This document shows, piece after piece, positions 14,805 through 15,510 of a stretch of 15,510 nt of DNA; within the stretch, counting starts at the first letter, position 1; every line of letters begins with the position of its first letter. Location: positions 1-15,510 of the forward strand of contig CAYGZQ010000081.1 of the NCBI GenBank assembly GCA_964354375.1. Reading direction: 5' to 3'. This DNA comes from CAYGZQ01 sp964354375 [NCBI: uncultured Planctomycetota bacterium]. GTDB lineage: Bacteria; JAJVIF01; JAPKYR01. The position numbers and the translations under genes were made by a program. The notes below the pieces were generated by a model, which had not been told where the DNA came from, made no database searches, and was given only the letters and a program-made list of their open reading frames with translations.

Positions 14805-15510
14805 ATGGCTTTATCGGTCTTAATAGTCGATGATGAGGAGCTCATAAGGTATGGGCTCAGGGAATGGCTTCAGGAAGAGGGCTACACGGTCCTTGAAGCC
14901 GCCGACGGCAACACCGCACTGCAAAAGTCAGGGGATGCGCCCGATATCGTCCTCCTCGACTACAACCTTCCCGACATGGACGGCCTGACCGTCCTGAAGG
15001 AGCTGACGAGTCGCCCCGGCAACCCCGTCATCATCATGATGACCGGCTTCGCCACCATCGAGCTCGCAGTCGAGGCCATGCGTAACGGCGCCTACCATTT
15101 CATCACCAAACCCTGGGACCAGGCCGACCTCGCTGCACGTCTCCACGCGGCAACGGAGCTTGTCAACCTGCGCATATCCACCGAGGAGCATCGCGCCACC
15201 GAGGCCGAGCGGTACGCGATGGACTCCATCATCGGCGACTCTCCCGCCCTCAGGCGCGCCAAGGCCCAGGGCAGAAAAGTCGCCGCCACCGACGCGACCG
15301 TCCTCTTCACAGGCGAGACCGGCACCGGCAAGGAGGTCTTCGCCCGCGCCATCCATTTCGCGAGCTCACGAGGCGGAAATGAGTTCATCGCCGTCAACTG
15401 CGCGAATATCCCCGACTCTCTCCTCGAAAGCGAGTTGTTCGGCTACGAGCAGGGCGCGTTCACCGACGCCAAGAAGCGCAAGATGGGACGCATCGAGCGC
15501 GCACACAAAG
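14805..15510 (+). CDS. NtrC-family sigma-54-dependent response regulator (partial, 3' end outside window)
   Basis: The frame runs from ATG 14805 off the right edge (235 complete codons). Residues 1-120 are a receiver domain: VDDEE with acidic pair Asp9/Asp10, phospho-acceptor Asp52 in LLDYNLPDMDG, Thr80 in MMTGFA, and Lys102 in TKPW. A linker leads to the AAA+ domain starting near IIGDSPAL (142-149), Walker A GETGTGKE at 170-177, FIAVNCAN, and LFGYEQGAFTDA. The sigma-54 contact loop reads GAFTDA (217-222) rather than GAFTGA, a known natural variant. The protein should drive sigma-54 promoters after phosphorylation by a histidine kinase; the kinase is not in the window. No strong Shine-Dalgarno sequence precedes the ATG, but the conserved receiver N terminus fixes the start. 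Confidence 0.92.
   Translation, partial: MALSVLIVDDEELIRYGLREWLQEEGYTVLEAADGNTALQKSGDAPDIVLLDYNLPDMDGLTVLKELTSRPGNPVIIMMTGFATIELAVEAMRNGAYHFITKPWDQADLAARLHAATELVNLRISTEEHRATEAERYAMDSIIGDSPALRRAKAQGRKVAATDATVLFTGETGTGKEVFARAIHFASSRGGNEFIAVNCANIPDSLLESELFGYEQGAFTDAKKRKMGRIERAHK

Overview
The window reads as chromosomal DNA of an uncultured, GC-rich, diderm bacterium. A lipobox lipoprotein, a signal-peptide protein with a DUF4384-like domain and a giant coiled-coil membrane protein resembling planctomycete and candidate-phylum proteins point that way. The phylum cannot be fixed from this sequence, and no rRNA, tRNA, integrase or CRISPR array was seen.

Region 1 (1-4313, + strand) is a DNA-modification/defence island. 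It holds the last 57 codons of an unidentified gene, then a Type ISP-like N6-adenine methyltransferase/specificity protein, then a CoiA-like nuclease-fold protein. The methyltransferase is split by an apparent +1 frameshift in a C-run near 608-611; removing one base restores a continuous protein of about 1152 residues. The three genes are spaced about 15 nt apart and look like one transcript.

Region 2 (4315-8199, - strand) is a phage head-formation cassette. In transcription order it encodes portal, prohead protease/scaffold, DUF2190 capsid cement and major capsid protein. All four are intact, but there is no terminase, connector, tail, lysis or integration gene in the window. The portal start faces a host gene and the capsid stop lies 1 nt from the convergent CoiA-like stop. 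A 13-bp perfect hairpin sits at that junction.

Region 3 (8442-12244, + strand) is host envelope biology: a three-TM coiled-coil protein with Gly-Gln-Gln repeats, then a TolB/PD40-like beta-propeller lipoprotein. A dense series of small hairpins separates them.

Region 4 (12286-13168, - strand) is an overlapping HEPN-type gene and small acidic partner, possibly a toxin-antitoxin pair with a degenerate nucleotidyltransferase. Region 5 holds a secreted DUF4384-like protein (- strand) divergent from an NtrC-type sigma-54 response regulator (+ strand) that runs off the right edge. Three + strand transcripts are preceded by extended -10 (TGN-TANNNT-like) promoter candidates at 8333, 10955 and 14761.
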